A stretch of DNA of 64,000 nucleotides from Numida meleagris (lineage: Eukaryota > Chordata > Aves > Galliformes > Numididae): NCBI RefSeq assembly GCF_002078875.1, contig NC_034413.1, positions 62,911,594 through 62,975,593 of the forward strand, in the 5' to 3' direction. The notes under the pieces were generated by a model. The model did not search any database. It saw only the letters and a program-made list of their open reading frames with translations, and was not told where the DNA came from. Position numbers and translations under genes: made by a program. This document shows positions 48,213 to 59,398 of the stretch, piece after piece (position 1 is the first letter of the stretch; every line of letters begins with the position of its first letter).

Positions 48213-48277
48213 AAGCAATCCTGACCCATGCAAGTAGTCCCTTTGACTCACATGAGTTAGGGTTGCTGGATCAGGCT
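48213..48277. repeat. Ancient palindromic amniote repeat
   Basis: AATCCTGACCCATGCAAGTA, GTCCCTTTGACTCACATGAG and GGGTTGCTGGATCAGGCT match the core layout I remember for another old amniote repeat (GATCCTGC..., AGTCCCATTGA...ACTCACGTGAGT, ...GCAGGATCAGGCCC). The copy is short and diverged. No family name is assigned. Confidence 0.58.
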
Positions 48278-50305
48278 GTTATACATTGCTGCATTCATTG
48301 CTACTAAGGTTGCAAGATCAGAAATGGAACAAATTTAAGTGCTCTTTCCTAGAAGTACTAGAATATTATTTTAAAAGATGTCCCACTTTTTCTTTTTCTT
48401 TTTTTTTTTTTTGCCCGCAACAGAAAAGCTGAAGTATTGTGTAAGAAATTTGTTTTTAAATTATTCATTTATTTCTTAGTTGGAGATTCACAGATATTTT
48501 CAGAGAAATATTTGCTTAACTTGTCCCTTAAATTACAACTTATCTATTTCATTTTAGCTGTTAATTTTCTGAATATTTTAGAGGAAAAAAAAAAAAAAGA
48601 TTTACCTACCAACTTGAGTAGCGAAGCCTGGACGTGTTGAGGATGCCTTGTCTTATTATTTATGTATGATGAATAACACGGCGCCTACATAAGGACCTAT
48701 GTACATATATAGAAAATATTCTATATCATGGGATACATGATTTGGCCAATACAGGCATAGAGAAACAAATAAGGGATTTCAACATCTATAAAAAAAGTGC
48801 TGTACAAGATGTATACATGGGTTTAAGGATATGTCCATTTTTGATAATTATAACCCATCCTTTAATCTCCAGGTTAAGTATTAGACCAAGTCACTCTTTT
48901 GCAGGAAATAATAGAAAAACAAGGAAATGTAACTTAAGCACAATTCAATTAGATGCAAGGGAATTGAGCACCTCAATTCTTAATGAAATTAATGATCTTT
49001 CATAATCACAAATGGCCAGACCTTAATTTTACTTGCTATTTAAAAGATGACACCTAGAGTAAAGTCATGTCCCATAAACCATTACGTGTCTCTGGGATTC
49101 AGAAAAGAATGTCCCTTCCTGGGTTAGTAAGAGAGAGTCTTGACACACCTTTAATGCTTCCAATACCAAGACAGCTCAATTATGACTAAAAGGTTTTGAT
49201 TAAAAGGTAAGTGGAGCATCCCAAAGCCAAATGAGATCAAGCAAAGGATACTCATTAGCTTTGGTGGAATACAGCATCAACCTAGAAGTCTTATCAAAAG
49301 CCACTGTCAAGTGCAACCACTTTGCATTTCTACTAACTTAGTTCAAAGTATATCCAAGGTAGCAGAGGTTTTAGATTCTCTTAAATTTAGAGATATACTG
49401 ATAAAGTTTCTACCGTCTAGACAAAATCTATAGATTTCCTGCAATCTCATAACTTTTTTTGTGTTAATCACCTGAATAATAGCTTACTTTCCTCCTTTTT
49501 GAAACCATCTTTTAGGAATTTGTTTTCAGCTATCTAGCTTACTTACGGGTTTATCAGAAAGAGTCTGAAATAATATATTGCAATAGTCTGTACTAGGTGT
49601 CTTCAAACCAGGTATCTCTCCAGCAACAGCTAACAGAGTTGGCATTGGCTTGAAAAGAAAGACTCTCCTAGAGATAAAGGAAAACAACCTTCCACTATCT
49701 GGTTATAACCTATGAAAGATATTCAGATGTGAAAGTCATCCCAAATTTTTAATTACTGAAGTTGAGAGGATAGGGATTCTTGTGCAATACAGGATTGCAC
49801 AAAATGAAGAGGTCAAATGTGCTGGAATTCTGGTCTGACCTGAATAGCTGCAGAATGAATCAATATTAGAAATGGCAGTGGATCAGAGGCTGAACAATAG
49901 CAACATTCAGAGACAACCTTTACCCTATTTTGTGAACCCTGTAAGATTATCAAAGCGAGGAATAAGAACTATTTCTTCATATCCCCTCATTATACCTATC
50001 TTACAAATAGTTCTTGACAGGAGCATCATTTCTCCAAACTTCTAGAAAAGGAAAAATTGTATATACTGAAAGACTCTTGCTCTTTCCATGTGACCCTCAC
50101 ATTATAACCAGATGGTAAATTGCTGCATTTTTCTCTTAAAGGGCTGGGAAGATGTAGCCCATACTAACTTAATCTGAGGCTGATGAAGTGGTTTGTATTT
50201 GAGACAACAAGATTAGATTATTGCAGTATATTACTTTAAAGTCTTTCTGACAGTGTCTTGTGTTACCTGGTATTAAACTATGAATCATCCCTGCGTGCGT
50301 ACCAT
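48278..50305. other. Unresolved AT-rich sequence
   Basis: It contains T14 at 48399-48412 followed by an acceptor-like GCAACAG, A14 at 48585-48598, and a near-palindrome ATATAGAA-AATA-TTCTATAT at 48707-48726. 49.0-50.1 kb reads as CpG-poor decayed DNA. No gene was recognised. Confidence 0.45.
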
Positions 50306-50393
50306 GGGCCAGATTCTCCCCTGGCATAAAATGATACAACTCCATTGATGTCCACAGAGCTGCCCTTGCCAACGCCAGCTGAGGATCTGGCCC
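50306..50393. repeat. Ancient palindromic repeat with perfect 9-bp ends
   Basis: GGGCCAGAT (50306-50314) and ATCTGGCCC (50385-50393) are exact inverted ends. The inside keeps TCTCCCCTGGC, AACTCCATTGATG and GCCAGCTGAGG, matching the remembered amniote repeat layout GGGCCAGATTCTCAGCTGG...CTCCATTGA...CCAGCTGAGGATCTGGCCC. It is the best-preserved copy here, probably a MITE-like relic. Family unnamed. Confidence 0.78.
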
Positions 50394-52159
50394 TTATCAC
50401 ACAATAGACTATTGAAATGTCAGTCTTTGGAGCAATTCACCAGCTTGATCTACCTCACCAGTCCTGGTTAGTCATGCCCTGGGGGTAGCTGTGATAATCT
50501 CCATTCAATCTGTACTTGGAATGGAACTGTTTGGAAATAATGCTTTCAGCTGCACACCTTGCATTTGGGAAGTTTGCCAAGAGGTTTCTTGCTCTGTTTT
50601 GAAATAAAGACTCACATCTCTACTGAGATTTTGGCTCTATTCCCTATTGCAGAATTTTCAGTAAGTTATTAGGTGCATCATTACCCCATTTCATTTCCTG
50701 GCTGATCTGACTACCATCCCAGTACCTGTATGCTGAAACTGACAAGACCCTTTCCTCAGACTTTTCCTTGAGTGCACGATCCAAATCCTGCACAACTCTG
50801 CTCAGAGTTTCCCAGCAAACTTACTCAGATTCCCATGAGAAAATACTGGAAGACATCTAATGTGTTTGATCATTGAGCCTTTCATGTCGCTGGTGGGGAT
50901 GCTGAAGTGGAGCAGTTGGGAGCAACAGGGGGCCTGAATTTTCATTCCTGCAATCTCATCTGTAGATTTTTTGTCTGTCTTCATACCTGAAGGAAAATAA
51001 TCATTCATGGAGGACTTAGAGATACACTTTTTATTTTCTCTTGGAGCATATATCTTTCTGCAGTTAATGAACAGTGGACTGCACTGGCATCTTTTTATAG
51101 ATTCCTTATGTTTGTGTTTCTCAAGCAGAGGGAAGACTTTGAAGCTGTGAAATAGCAATTTTTGGGTCCCTCAGTTTTCTGTGGGTCTCTTTGGTTCTTC
51201 TGTAATATCCCAGAGCAGAATTTCATGCTGATTCATATTTCTGCATTCTCTGTGTTCAGCGTCATAGCGTGTTGCCTTAGGATCACAAGCAAGAGAAAAT
51301 ATAAACACCCTGTCAGTTTTCCCTGAATACTGCACAATGCTCCTCCTTTGAATTTAAGTAGCTGGCTAAAAGCTGACATTTTTCTAAGAGAGCTTTGGGA
51401 CTTTTTAATTTTTTTTAATACAAATTTGAATATCTTTGAAGGCTCATAATGTCTAATTTTCCCGAATGCAAGAAATCAAGCAGTATTAGCTTCCCTTAGC
51501 CCACACTTCCAGCTCTCGCAATTAATCTCAATCCCTCTTTCCAGACTTTGTGTTTGCCTTTTGTTCCCCTTCTCCAACCTATGGAACCTTAATATCTGCA
51601 CAGCTCAGATTCCTGACTGACCAGACATTTGCCTTTGTGTTTTGGGCGATGACATGTTGCTCAGGCTTGATTTGGAGACTGCTATAGTTTCATAAGTGAG
51701 TTTAACTGCTTCTTTACGGCCATCTGAAATGAAGGACAGCTGTTACACCTCAGGCTTCAATAACGTTTTGTCTCGCCAACAACAACTTCTTCATCACCTC
51801 ATTGAGCCAGCACTGGTCCTAAACACTGTCTCTGTTGGCTTGTTCTCTGGACACTATTATGCTTCTGAATCTGCTGTTTTCCTCTCCTCCAGCTGCTCTG
51901 GTATTTCCTTCATCTCAACAGACACGAAAGTGCTCGAGAACGATGTCAGTGAAATCCCCTCCAGTGCTTGTCTTTTCTTTGAGTTGTAAAATGTGTGTGT
52001 TTGGGAGGGAGACTGCTGTTGTTTCAGCTGTTTTGTTCCACAAAGGAGCTTTGCTGCTACCAATATTGACTATTTTAAGTACAGGAAAATTATTACCTCT
52101 GTCCAAGACATTTACTTGAATTTGTTTTGGTCTCCATGCACATACAACCTAAACTCTGG
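50394..52159. other. Unresolved non-coding sequence
   Basis: No gene or transposon was recognised. Open frames at 50802-51158 (minus) and 51696-52119 (plus) lack a family signature. Confidence 0.48.
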
Positions 52160-52217
52160 ATAGTTGGACTAGATGATCTTAGTGGTCTTTTCCAACCTTA
52201 ATGATTCTATAATTCTA
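52160..52217 (+). mobile_element. CR1 LINE 3' tail fragment
   Basis: GATAGTTGGACTAGATGATC, TTAGTGGTCTTTTCCAACC and TTAATGATTCTATAATTCTA form the last 58 bases of a CR1 element, ending in the octamer-type tail. Nothing upstream is clearly CR1. Confidence 0.82.
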
Positions 52218-53404
52218 CGGCTGCTGGGTTCTGAACAAGTCATTCCACCAACCTGCCCCCGCTGACACCATGCTTTCTCTAAAGTTATTCTTATCAGAAA
52301 CGGTCTTTGGTAGAGTACTTCTATGACAAAAGAAGGACAAAACGAGCACTCATCAGAAATCATGAGTGTCCAGTTCATCTGGCTTCATTGCTGTGCATCT
52401 GAAGCACAGGAAAAGAGGTTAGTCAAGCTTTTTTGCTCTGACTTTATGGGGAACTGTAGGAGAACATATCAGAGAAAGCAGAGACAAAGGGCAGAAGGAT
52501 AAAAAGTAGGGGAGATAATGGTAAAATTCCAACCCGGCCAAGTCTTTATGGGGAATTGCACCAGTTATGAAAAGAAATGTAGGATGTTTCCTTTGCTTAC
52601 AAGTGTTTGAAAAGGTTAATTGGACACCTCTGGTGTCCCTTAGTTAGCTGAAGGAGACCTGGCAGCAGATGTGACAGTGTTGTCTTTAGCACATGGCAAG
52701 TACTCCAACAAAAGCCCTTGCAAAGCCCTTGCAGGCCTTGTGTGGCTGCTAGCAGAGACCTGGCATGGTCCTAAAATGATCCTTTAGGTCTCCCTGTGTT
52801 TCTGGAGATTTTAGCATTTACCAAAGACTCATCCTTGGTAAGTCAGCTGGGAATCCTCACACTGACCTCACTGAGAACTGGACATGATCATAACAGAGAT
52901 TTTAAGATTTTTGAGCACAATATCAGTAACAGGTTTGCTTCAGCCCTGGGAAATGAGACACTCAGCACCAACACATTGAATATTCATCTTGTCACGTGCT
53001 AGGTTGTCTTGCTGTTCTTCGAGTTTTTCCTGCAAAATATGCCCTATTAAGCTAGTGCTGGTATCTCTAAAATGATGACCAGGCAGTGGAATATAGAAAA
53101 GAATACAGAATATTCTTCCTTCAGCATACAAAAAGATTTTGACTTCCTGTTCATAGATAAAATGGCACTATACGATCAATATACGTCTATATGTACATTG
53201 TAACATGTATCATGTACTTATAAAAATTTAACTTGGAAAATCAGAAAATAATAATAAAAACACACCCCAAGTGTAAATGAACTTCCGTTATCTATGAATA
53301 TTCATCTTTGCATGGAATAATGTCAAAGCTTCAAACTATTTAAACAATAATAGTTTGGACTTCTGGAAGGCTTAGGGGACTTCATCAGGGTTATTTCAAG
53401 CTCT
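52218..53404. other. Unresolved non-coding sequence
   Basis: It includes an exact 11-bp tandem duplication AAAGCCCTTGC at 52711-52732. I see no gene or transposon. Confidence 0.48.
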
Positions 53405-53590
53405 TCGCAGGCATTAATTAAAGCTGTGAGAAACTCTGTGCTCTTGGTATTACTTACACCTATTTAACACTAGCTCACATGTCATATCTAAGGTCAAGCA
53501 GCAAAGCAGTAACAAAATCAGCAGCAGAACTGTGATACCAGTACTCCTGAGACCTGCCTGAGCTCTTGGATATTATCTCCTACCAGACTA
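53405..53590 (-). mobile_element. MIR-like SINE remnant, antisense
   Basis: On the plus strand the order CATTAATTAAAGCTGTGAGA, TCTTGGTATTACTTACACC, TATCTAAGGTCAAGCAGC, GCAGAACTGTGATACCAG, TACTCCTGAGACC and GAGCTCTTGGATAT parallels inverted MIR (ATTTAATCCTCACAAC..., GTAGGTACTATTATT..., AAGGTCACACAGC, GCAGAGCTGGGAT, CCAGG...CTGACTCC). The tRNA-like end is decayed. MIR-type SINEs predate the bird-mammal split, so an old copy is plausible. Confidence 0.52.
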
Positions 53591-53859
53591 TACTATCAGT
53601 TATAGAAAATAGCTTTTGATCTCTCCGAGAATGATCTGGCTTCAGCAGCTATTATTATCATTGCTATAAGCCTGCGTGAACTTCAGCAAATGGTTTTAAG
53701 AACAGATAAATCCAAACTGAAGAAAAAAACCCAATCCTGTGAAAATGCTATCAACAGGCAATTTTGTTAAATCTGGTTCCACTTTATTTGGGTTATATAG
53801 TTCATTTCATAAAAACCTTATCATAAAGATCTAAATCTGTGAAGAATGACATTAAGCAA

Positions 53860-54660
53860 TTCTTTATTACCTCTGCTGGTCCATTAAAATAAAATACATC
53901 TATCCCTTCCCCTATTATTTCAGCGTATGCAAAGACTTTGATGCATTTTGTCGTAATCGCTTTGGTAGCAAAGGTTTATTCGCTAATTGCTGTTGTGTAA
54001 ATGAGACATTTAAGGAGCAATCAGCTCATCAGCTCGTCATCATACTATATAAGCAGTATACAGCCTGTACATTTTGTACTGTATGAACTTTTCAACAATT
54101 TTATTGGCACCTTTTTTGGATAAAGACAGCTGTCAGACTGCAGTTGGTTTTTCCATACACCATAAGGTGGTCCCTAACTTCCTAGTTTATTAACAATGGT
54201 GATTCATTACAGTGACAACTGAGACAAACAAATTACTTAGAAATTATGATGAGGTAATTCTGCTTCTTGGAGCCTCTGTAATGAATCACCATTTTCCCTC
54301 CCTCCCTTGACCCAATTTCAAAATCTTTTACCTGTATAAAATATTGTGATGAGAATTGTGTCTAATTATCTCCTAAATTTTTCTTTTAATTGCTAGAAGG
54401 ATGCCCGTTCTTGAACGAGGAAGGTACCCGTGATGTAATAGTGTTAGAGAGTCCTTGAAATCTAGATTAATTATTAGTTGTGTGGACTTCTGAGAGTTTT
54501 TGATGTATTCATTTGCATTCACAAAGATGGCTTTTTAATTAAAGAGAGTTTTTGAACTTATACAAATCAGCCTTTTGCGAATGTCCCTAGAAACGTGAAA
54601 AATGTTAAAAGTGAGAAGAACTGCAGTTTGTCTGAAACACTGCCACTGTTACCAGCACTG
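53860..54660. promoter_or_regulatory. Candidate conserved non-coding element
   Basis: About 800 bases of AT-rich unique DNA have retained CpGs (GTCGTAATCGC, ATTCGCTAATTG, CTCGTCATC, GAACGAGG, TTTTGCGAATG), many TAATTA/ATTAATT cores and, inside it, an exact 18-bp inverted repeat. There is no transposon signature. A developmental enhancer or an unannotated RNA-coding segment is possible. Confidence 0.36.
54195..54293. repeat. 18-bp perfect inverted repeat (hairpin-forming)
   Basis: AATGGTGATTCATTACAG at 54195-54212 is the exact reverse complement of 54276-54293. The 63-base spacer contains a second inverted pair, AATTAC (54231-54236) and GTAATT (54254-54259), so the whole 99-base unit can fold as an 18-bp stem, an internal loop and a 6-bp inner stem with a 17-base loop. 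It does not resemble the ancient palindromic repeats elsewhere in the window. Confidence 0.9.
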
Positions 54661-55916
54661 AATAACCAATAACACTTGAAATATTAGAGCTCATGCTAGC
54701 AGCTCTGGCTGATCTCTGATATAAAGTAGAATTATTAAAGGTTGTATTTGTGTACTAGGAGTGCCTGGCTTCCTAATTCTGTAGAAATGCATCTGCAGAA
54801 AAGCGGGTTACGAGAATGTCTGATTTTCATTTGAGCTTCCACTCTTGCATATGTTTCTACCTTTACTTGCATGCTTGATTTTTCCTCTTTCTAAATTAAA
54901 GCCTCTTTCCCAATGACTCCAATTTTAAATGCTTCCTCCCCATAGCTCTTGTGATCTCTCCTGTTGCCACCTGAGACTTCTGTTTTTTTTTTCTTCTTCC
55001 TTCTTTGAGATCTAGCAAACAAAGGAAAGCTTTCTGTCTCCACGTCTGCGTCACAGGTTTAAAAATGGTACCATACTTCCCATGTTACCGCCATCCAGTT
55101 TCTCACTACACCCTAACATCTACTTTACAGACTGCTGCTGCACACTGAGTTTGAGCAGATGGCTTTACTGAGCTGTCCACACTGATGCCTAAATCATCAC
55201 CCTTGGAAGTTCACAACAAATTCAGTTCCCAGAAGCATGTGCAAATATTTGTCATTTCTAAAGCAGATTATTTTGTAAATAATTTTAATCTGCCAGAATA
55301 CCGTCTGACTTCCTCATTTTGGGAGATCCATCCAGAGCCACTCATATACCTCCTGGCCAGTGCTGGTCTCCCATTTCCATTTTTAGCACGTGAGAAGCTC
55401 CAGCCCTTCTCCACACCCACGGTCCAGTTCCAGCAGTGAGCCATGGTGAGATGGCCCTATAAACCACTTCCATGTTCCTGTTTCTTTCACTGATCTTAGT
55501 TACATGCGGAACTGATATCTAGACTTACATGTGCCCTTTACTGGGAGTTTTGAGGAACTCCAGGATCATTTAAAGCCTACATAAAAAACATCCATCAGTC
55601 TTCCTGCACCTCCTTTTTTAAGTCTTTTCAAAGAGCTTAGCCAGTAAATTAACTTACTTTAAATCAGCAATACTCTTATATTCATATAGCAGTATTGAAC
55701 CACACTTATTTACATTTATTTCCTCCTATTCTTCAGGATAAACTAATTCAGGATGCTCACCATTATCATGGTCATTTTATTTATCTATTTATTTTGTATG
55801 TTTTAAACCAGCCATAATAACCAGCTATCTGGCCGAGGAGTACAGTCGCTTAGAGCACTTCTACTTCATAATTCATTTCCGTAAGACATTTACAGGTAAA
55901 ATCTGTAACCTACTCT
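54661..55916. other. Unresolved non-coding sequence
   Basis: AT-rich unique-looking sequence with no recognised gene or repeat. The 84-codon frame at 55185-55439 has no signature. Confidence 0.48.
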
Positions 55917-55980
55917 AGGGAACCTGCTTTAGCAGTGCGTTGGACTTGATGGTGCCCAGTTCTCTGTGATTCCGTAATCT
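55917..55980 (+). mobile_element. CR1 LINE 3' tail fragment
   Basis: GGGAACCTGCTTTAGCAG, TGCGTTGGACTTGATGGTG and TTCTCTGTGATTCCGTAATC correspond to the CR1 variant whose 3' end reads GGGAACCTGCTTTAGCAGG...GTTGGACTCGATGA...ATTCTGTGATTCTGTG. The copy is short and diverged. Confidence 0.78.
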
Positions 55981-57442
55981 CTGATCTTAATTTTCTCAAA
56001 GTCAACTAAAGATATGACTGGAAAATGGACATCCCCTGCCTGTATTGTTGTCCAGATCCTCTATTTTACGTTCTTTCTGTACATGATGTAGTATCTGAGC
56101 TTCATGACTACATGGTATTCATCTTTCAGCCTAATGGCAAATGACCCCATATACTACACTGTTTCTCACACCTTTTCTACATTTCTTCATGTTTTCATTT
56201 TACAAACTCATCTTTTATTCTAAAGAACTCAAAAAATTTGTTTGAGCATGTGGTTACTTGTTTTTCCAGCTGTCTTGCAGTTCTCAGAGATAGCACCACA
56301 TATTGCCACCGTCCAGAATCCTTTCCTTCTTGGCCTTACCTGGCATTGATTTAACTTTCAAATGATATTTTCTTTAGCTTGAATAGGATTTTGCACCTTG
56401 GCGTTCGCCTGTTTCTTTCCTGGTAGATTTTCTGCTCTGTAATCTTAATTGGAGGTGAAATGTGAACACTATTCACAGTTCTGTTACAAGTTCCTAAAAT
56501 ATACTCTGATCTGAAATACTTTGCTAAATTTTCCCTTCTGCAGATTTCTAAGGAACTAAACACCTGAATCTCTTTCTTTCATTTTACCTGTGTGCGCATC
56601 CAGTTTTAAGCTGCAAAAACCCCAAGTCGTGATTATTTGTACTATGATCCCAGTGTTACTTCCTGCTTCGTTTTGTTTGGGATAGAAGTAAGGGTTCAGT
56701 AGTATAAAATGCGAGCAAATTAATGACCACTGCTGTCTTCACTATTTTCCCTCTCACTTCCCAGTAAAAGAAGGATGTCAAACTGACATTTTTCCATGTA
56801 AGATTTTGCTTTATACAAATTGGACTCAACTGGAAATATGAAGCAGTCTGTAATTTTCTCCAAAAGCACAATGCCATTCAGCCCTCTTCTTTTGACATCT
56901 TTGCGTAAGTGTTTCTGTGCTGGGGCTGCTGAATGCAGCTGGGGATGTGGAGGTTGGTGGGGCCAGGTTGGCATGAAGCCCCCAGCCTTGGCTGCCCACT
57001 ATTCCTCTCTTCTTCCTCTGTCCCTCCATGGAGAGATTCAGATTGTCTGTAGAAGCCAAACCTTCCTCTTTGTTAGCAACTATCTGCCCTCAGCCTCAGA
57101 AGACATTTTGCTTCCCCACTGGATTGTAGACATTTACCTGCCCTGACTTTAAATAGAGATTTTACCTGTATGATTAGAGCCAGAGTTTGTGCTAAATCCA
57201 ATTACTTGATCTCGCACCCTTACTGTGTGTAGGCTTCATCTGGTTTTAACATTTCCTTGAATCTTTGGTTTAAATAAATCTTCTTCAAATATTCATGGTC
57301 TTCCTTGAAGGCAGTCTGTTTTCATGTTCCTTAAAATGTAAACCATCCGTGCAATGTAAATGCGAACCTCCAGGCAATTCATTTTCTAATTTGTTTTCTC
57401 CCGCATTGGAAACTCAAGAACATGTACTTCATTTACATCCAT
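55981..57442. other. Unresolved non-coding sequence
   Basis: No gene was recognised. Short frames on both strands around 56650-57150 have no family signature. Confidence 0.48.
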
Positions 57443-57497
57443 TATTACTATATTATAGATATTGTTATTATTATTAACATTACTATTATTATTTACT
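57443..57497. repeat. Imperfect (ATT)n microsatellite
   Basis: Repeated ATT/TTA units are interrupted by single-base changes over about 55 bases. Confidence 0.85.
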
Positions 57498-59289
57498 CTG
57501 GGGGTGATATGTTCCCTCAGGCAGATACATTGTAGATTGAAACCAGATGTCCAATGAGTTGATGTCACGTAAATTTTTAAGCAGGACTGAAATATTTTCC
57601 CCAAATTCACAACACTACAGACAAACTTACGTGATCCTGTGTGACAAACTGGTTACTGGCCATGGCAAGTCATAATAATGTCAAATATCACTTTGTGATT
57701 GGATTAAAAAAATCTTTTCTTGCCACAATTTTAAGTCTGCTCTTTCAATACAGAGTGAAATCGTAACAAAACAAGTATGGAAGGGAAGAGGATACAGTAA
57801 GATCAGAGAATAGAAAGGTACATTCGGAAGCCATTAACAGCCCAACGCTACTAAGTAAAGCTAGCTTTAAGACAGTCCCTCCAGGGAGGATACTTCAAAG
57901 ATACTCAGATAAAAAAAAGGCAATTTATTGGCTAAACGATCTTCTTAGAGGCCCCCAAATTTCCTACCCAGCCCATTTGTTTTTCATTCCACTTAAATTT
58001 TAAAGTCACCTTTGCAATTGCTCAAGATCTTTAAGGAATTTTTTTTAGAAATTATACTAATTGGCCTATTTTTACTCCCCTCTCTTTGCCCTCAAAGACA
58101 ACGAAGCTTGGTGCCTAAAAATAAGTCGGAGTGAGCTGAAGTCTGTGATCTCCAGATGGCTATCAGCAAGAGACTCCGCTTTACACCCGTGCTGCGTGCG
58201 GGTACCTGTGCTTCCCCACAGCAGCAAGTTTAACCATTGCAGCGTCACTTTCAGAGAGCAGCAATACAGGAATGTAGGACACGAGCCAGCCCCTCACCGT
58301 GGCTATTTCCTACCGTCCTGAGAGACCGAGGGCTCCAAAGTCTCACATTAGCCCTTCTTGCTTCGATTTGGTTCAGATCTGCCGTGCAAAGTGGAATGTT
58401 TCAGCGGTTTGAAGAAGAACCAAACAAATCCCGCTGCAAAGATCTCATTGCAAGCCAGGCTCTGATAACAGCACTTAGCATCTAAGGATGATTACTATTT
58501 TTTGTGCTCCAGTAGAAATGAAAAGACAGACTCTGGAAATAAATAAATGCAGAATAAGATAAATAAGAAATGCAGAAACTAGAAAGATAGATCCACTAAT
58601 GAAGAGACTGATACTATCCCAATAAGCTATCGTTATTTTATGTATTTTTGTCAATAGTTTGTTTTTATACAGCATTGCCAAAAATATTGTGATCAGTACT
58701 TAATTCACTACTGAAGGAATATGCCAAATTAAACCATGTGAAGATGAGGGGCTATCTCCATGTCCCCACGTTTGGGCACTGAGTAATACCCAAAGCATGT
58801 TCAGATACCAAGTTAGCTGAGGGGCTCTGCCAGTCCCAAAATGTCCTCATCTCAGTGAGCACACAAACCTGTGCTAATGTGATTGGGATGATGATCTGCT
58901 TTCCCCAAGTAGCCTTGCACTGTCAAATGGAGGGGACTAAAGGCATGACCTCCAGCTGGCAAGGAGGTGAGGACCAAGTCATAGCCATTACAAAAACAAG
59001 TGTGGGCTTAATATTATGTATGTTAATGTCACTAAATTTGTCTGTGTTATATGGCGACTTTTTCATGGGGCCAGTGAGCAGAGTCAGGAGTGGAAAGCTC
59101 TCAGCATGAACACGTACTTCTGCTCTTCATGGAAGTGTTTGTTCATTTGTAGTTGTATGAACAGAAAATGGAGAAATGTGTTAATGAAACTTTTTAAAAT
59201 TATTATTTAGCACTACAGTTCTGCCAAAATGTATAAATGGGCTAAGCTTGAATCATGTGCTGAGGATACAAACAAATACAAGTCAGGAA
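57498..59289. other. Unresolved non-coding sequence
   Basis: No gene was recognised. 58080-58480 keeps several CpGs and may be partly constrained, but it carries no motif I can assign. Confidence 0.45.
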
Positions 59290-59369
59290 CCTAGGACAAG
59301 GGGAAATGGTTTCAATAAAAGAGAGAAGATTTAGATTAGATATAAGGAAGAAGTTTTTTACAGTAAGGA
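59290..59369 (+). mobile_element. CR1 LINE internal fragment
   Basis: CTAGGACAAGGGGAAATGGT, AAAAGAGAGAAGATTTAGAT, TAGATATAAGGAAGAAG and TTTTTTACAGTAAGGA match the part of CR1 lying just upstream of its 3' UTR end (GACAAGGGGAAATGG..., GATTTAGATTAGATATTAGG, AAGAA.TTTTTTAC.GTRAGG). The next CR1 block is present but in inverted orientation. Confidence 0.85.
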
Positions 59370-59398
59370 CCCCACCTCTCTGGGCTACCTGTGCCAGT
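59370..59398 (-). mobile_element. Inverted CR1 segment
   Basis: Its reverse complement, ACTGGCACAGGTAGCCCAG followed by AGAGGTGGGG, is exactly the block expected to follow the adjacent plus-strand CR1 piece. It abuts that piece directly, so a micro-inversion of about 30 bases, with loss of roughly 10 bases of the spacer, is the simplest reading. Two nested or head-to-head CR1 insertions are the alternative. Confidence 0.75.

Noticed and set aside
52711..52732. 11-bp tandem duplication AAAGCCCTTGC
   Set aside because: Too small to suggest anything beyond replication slippage.
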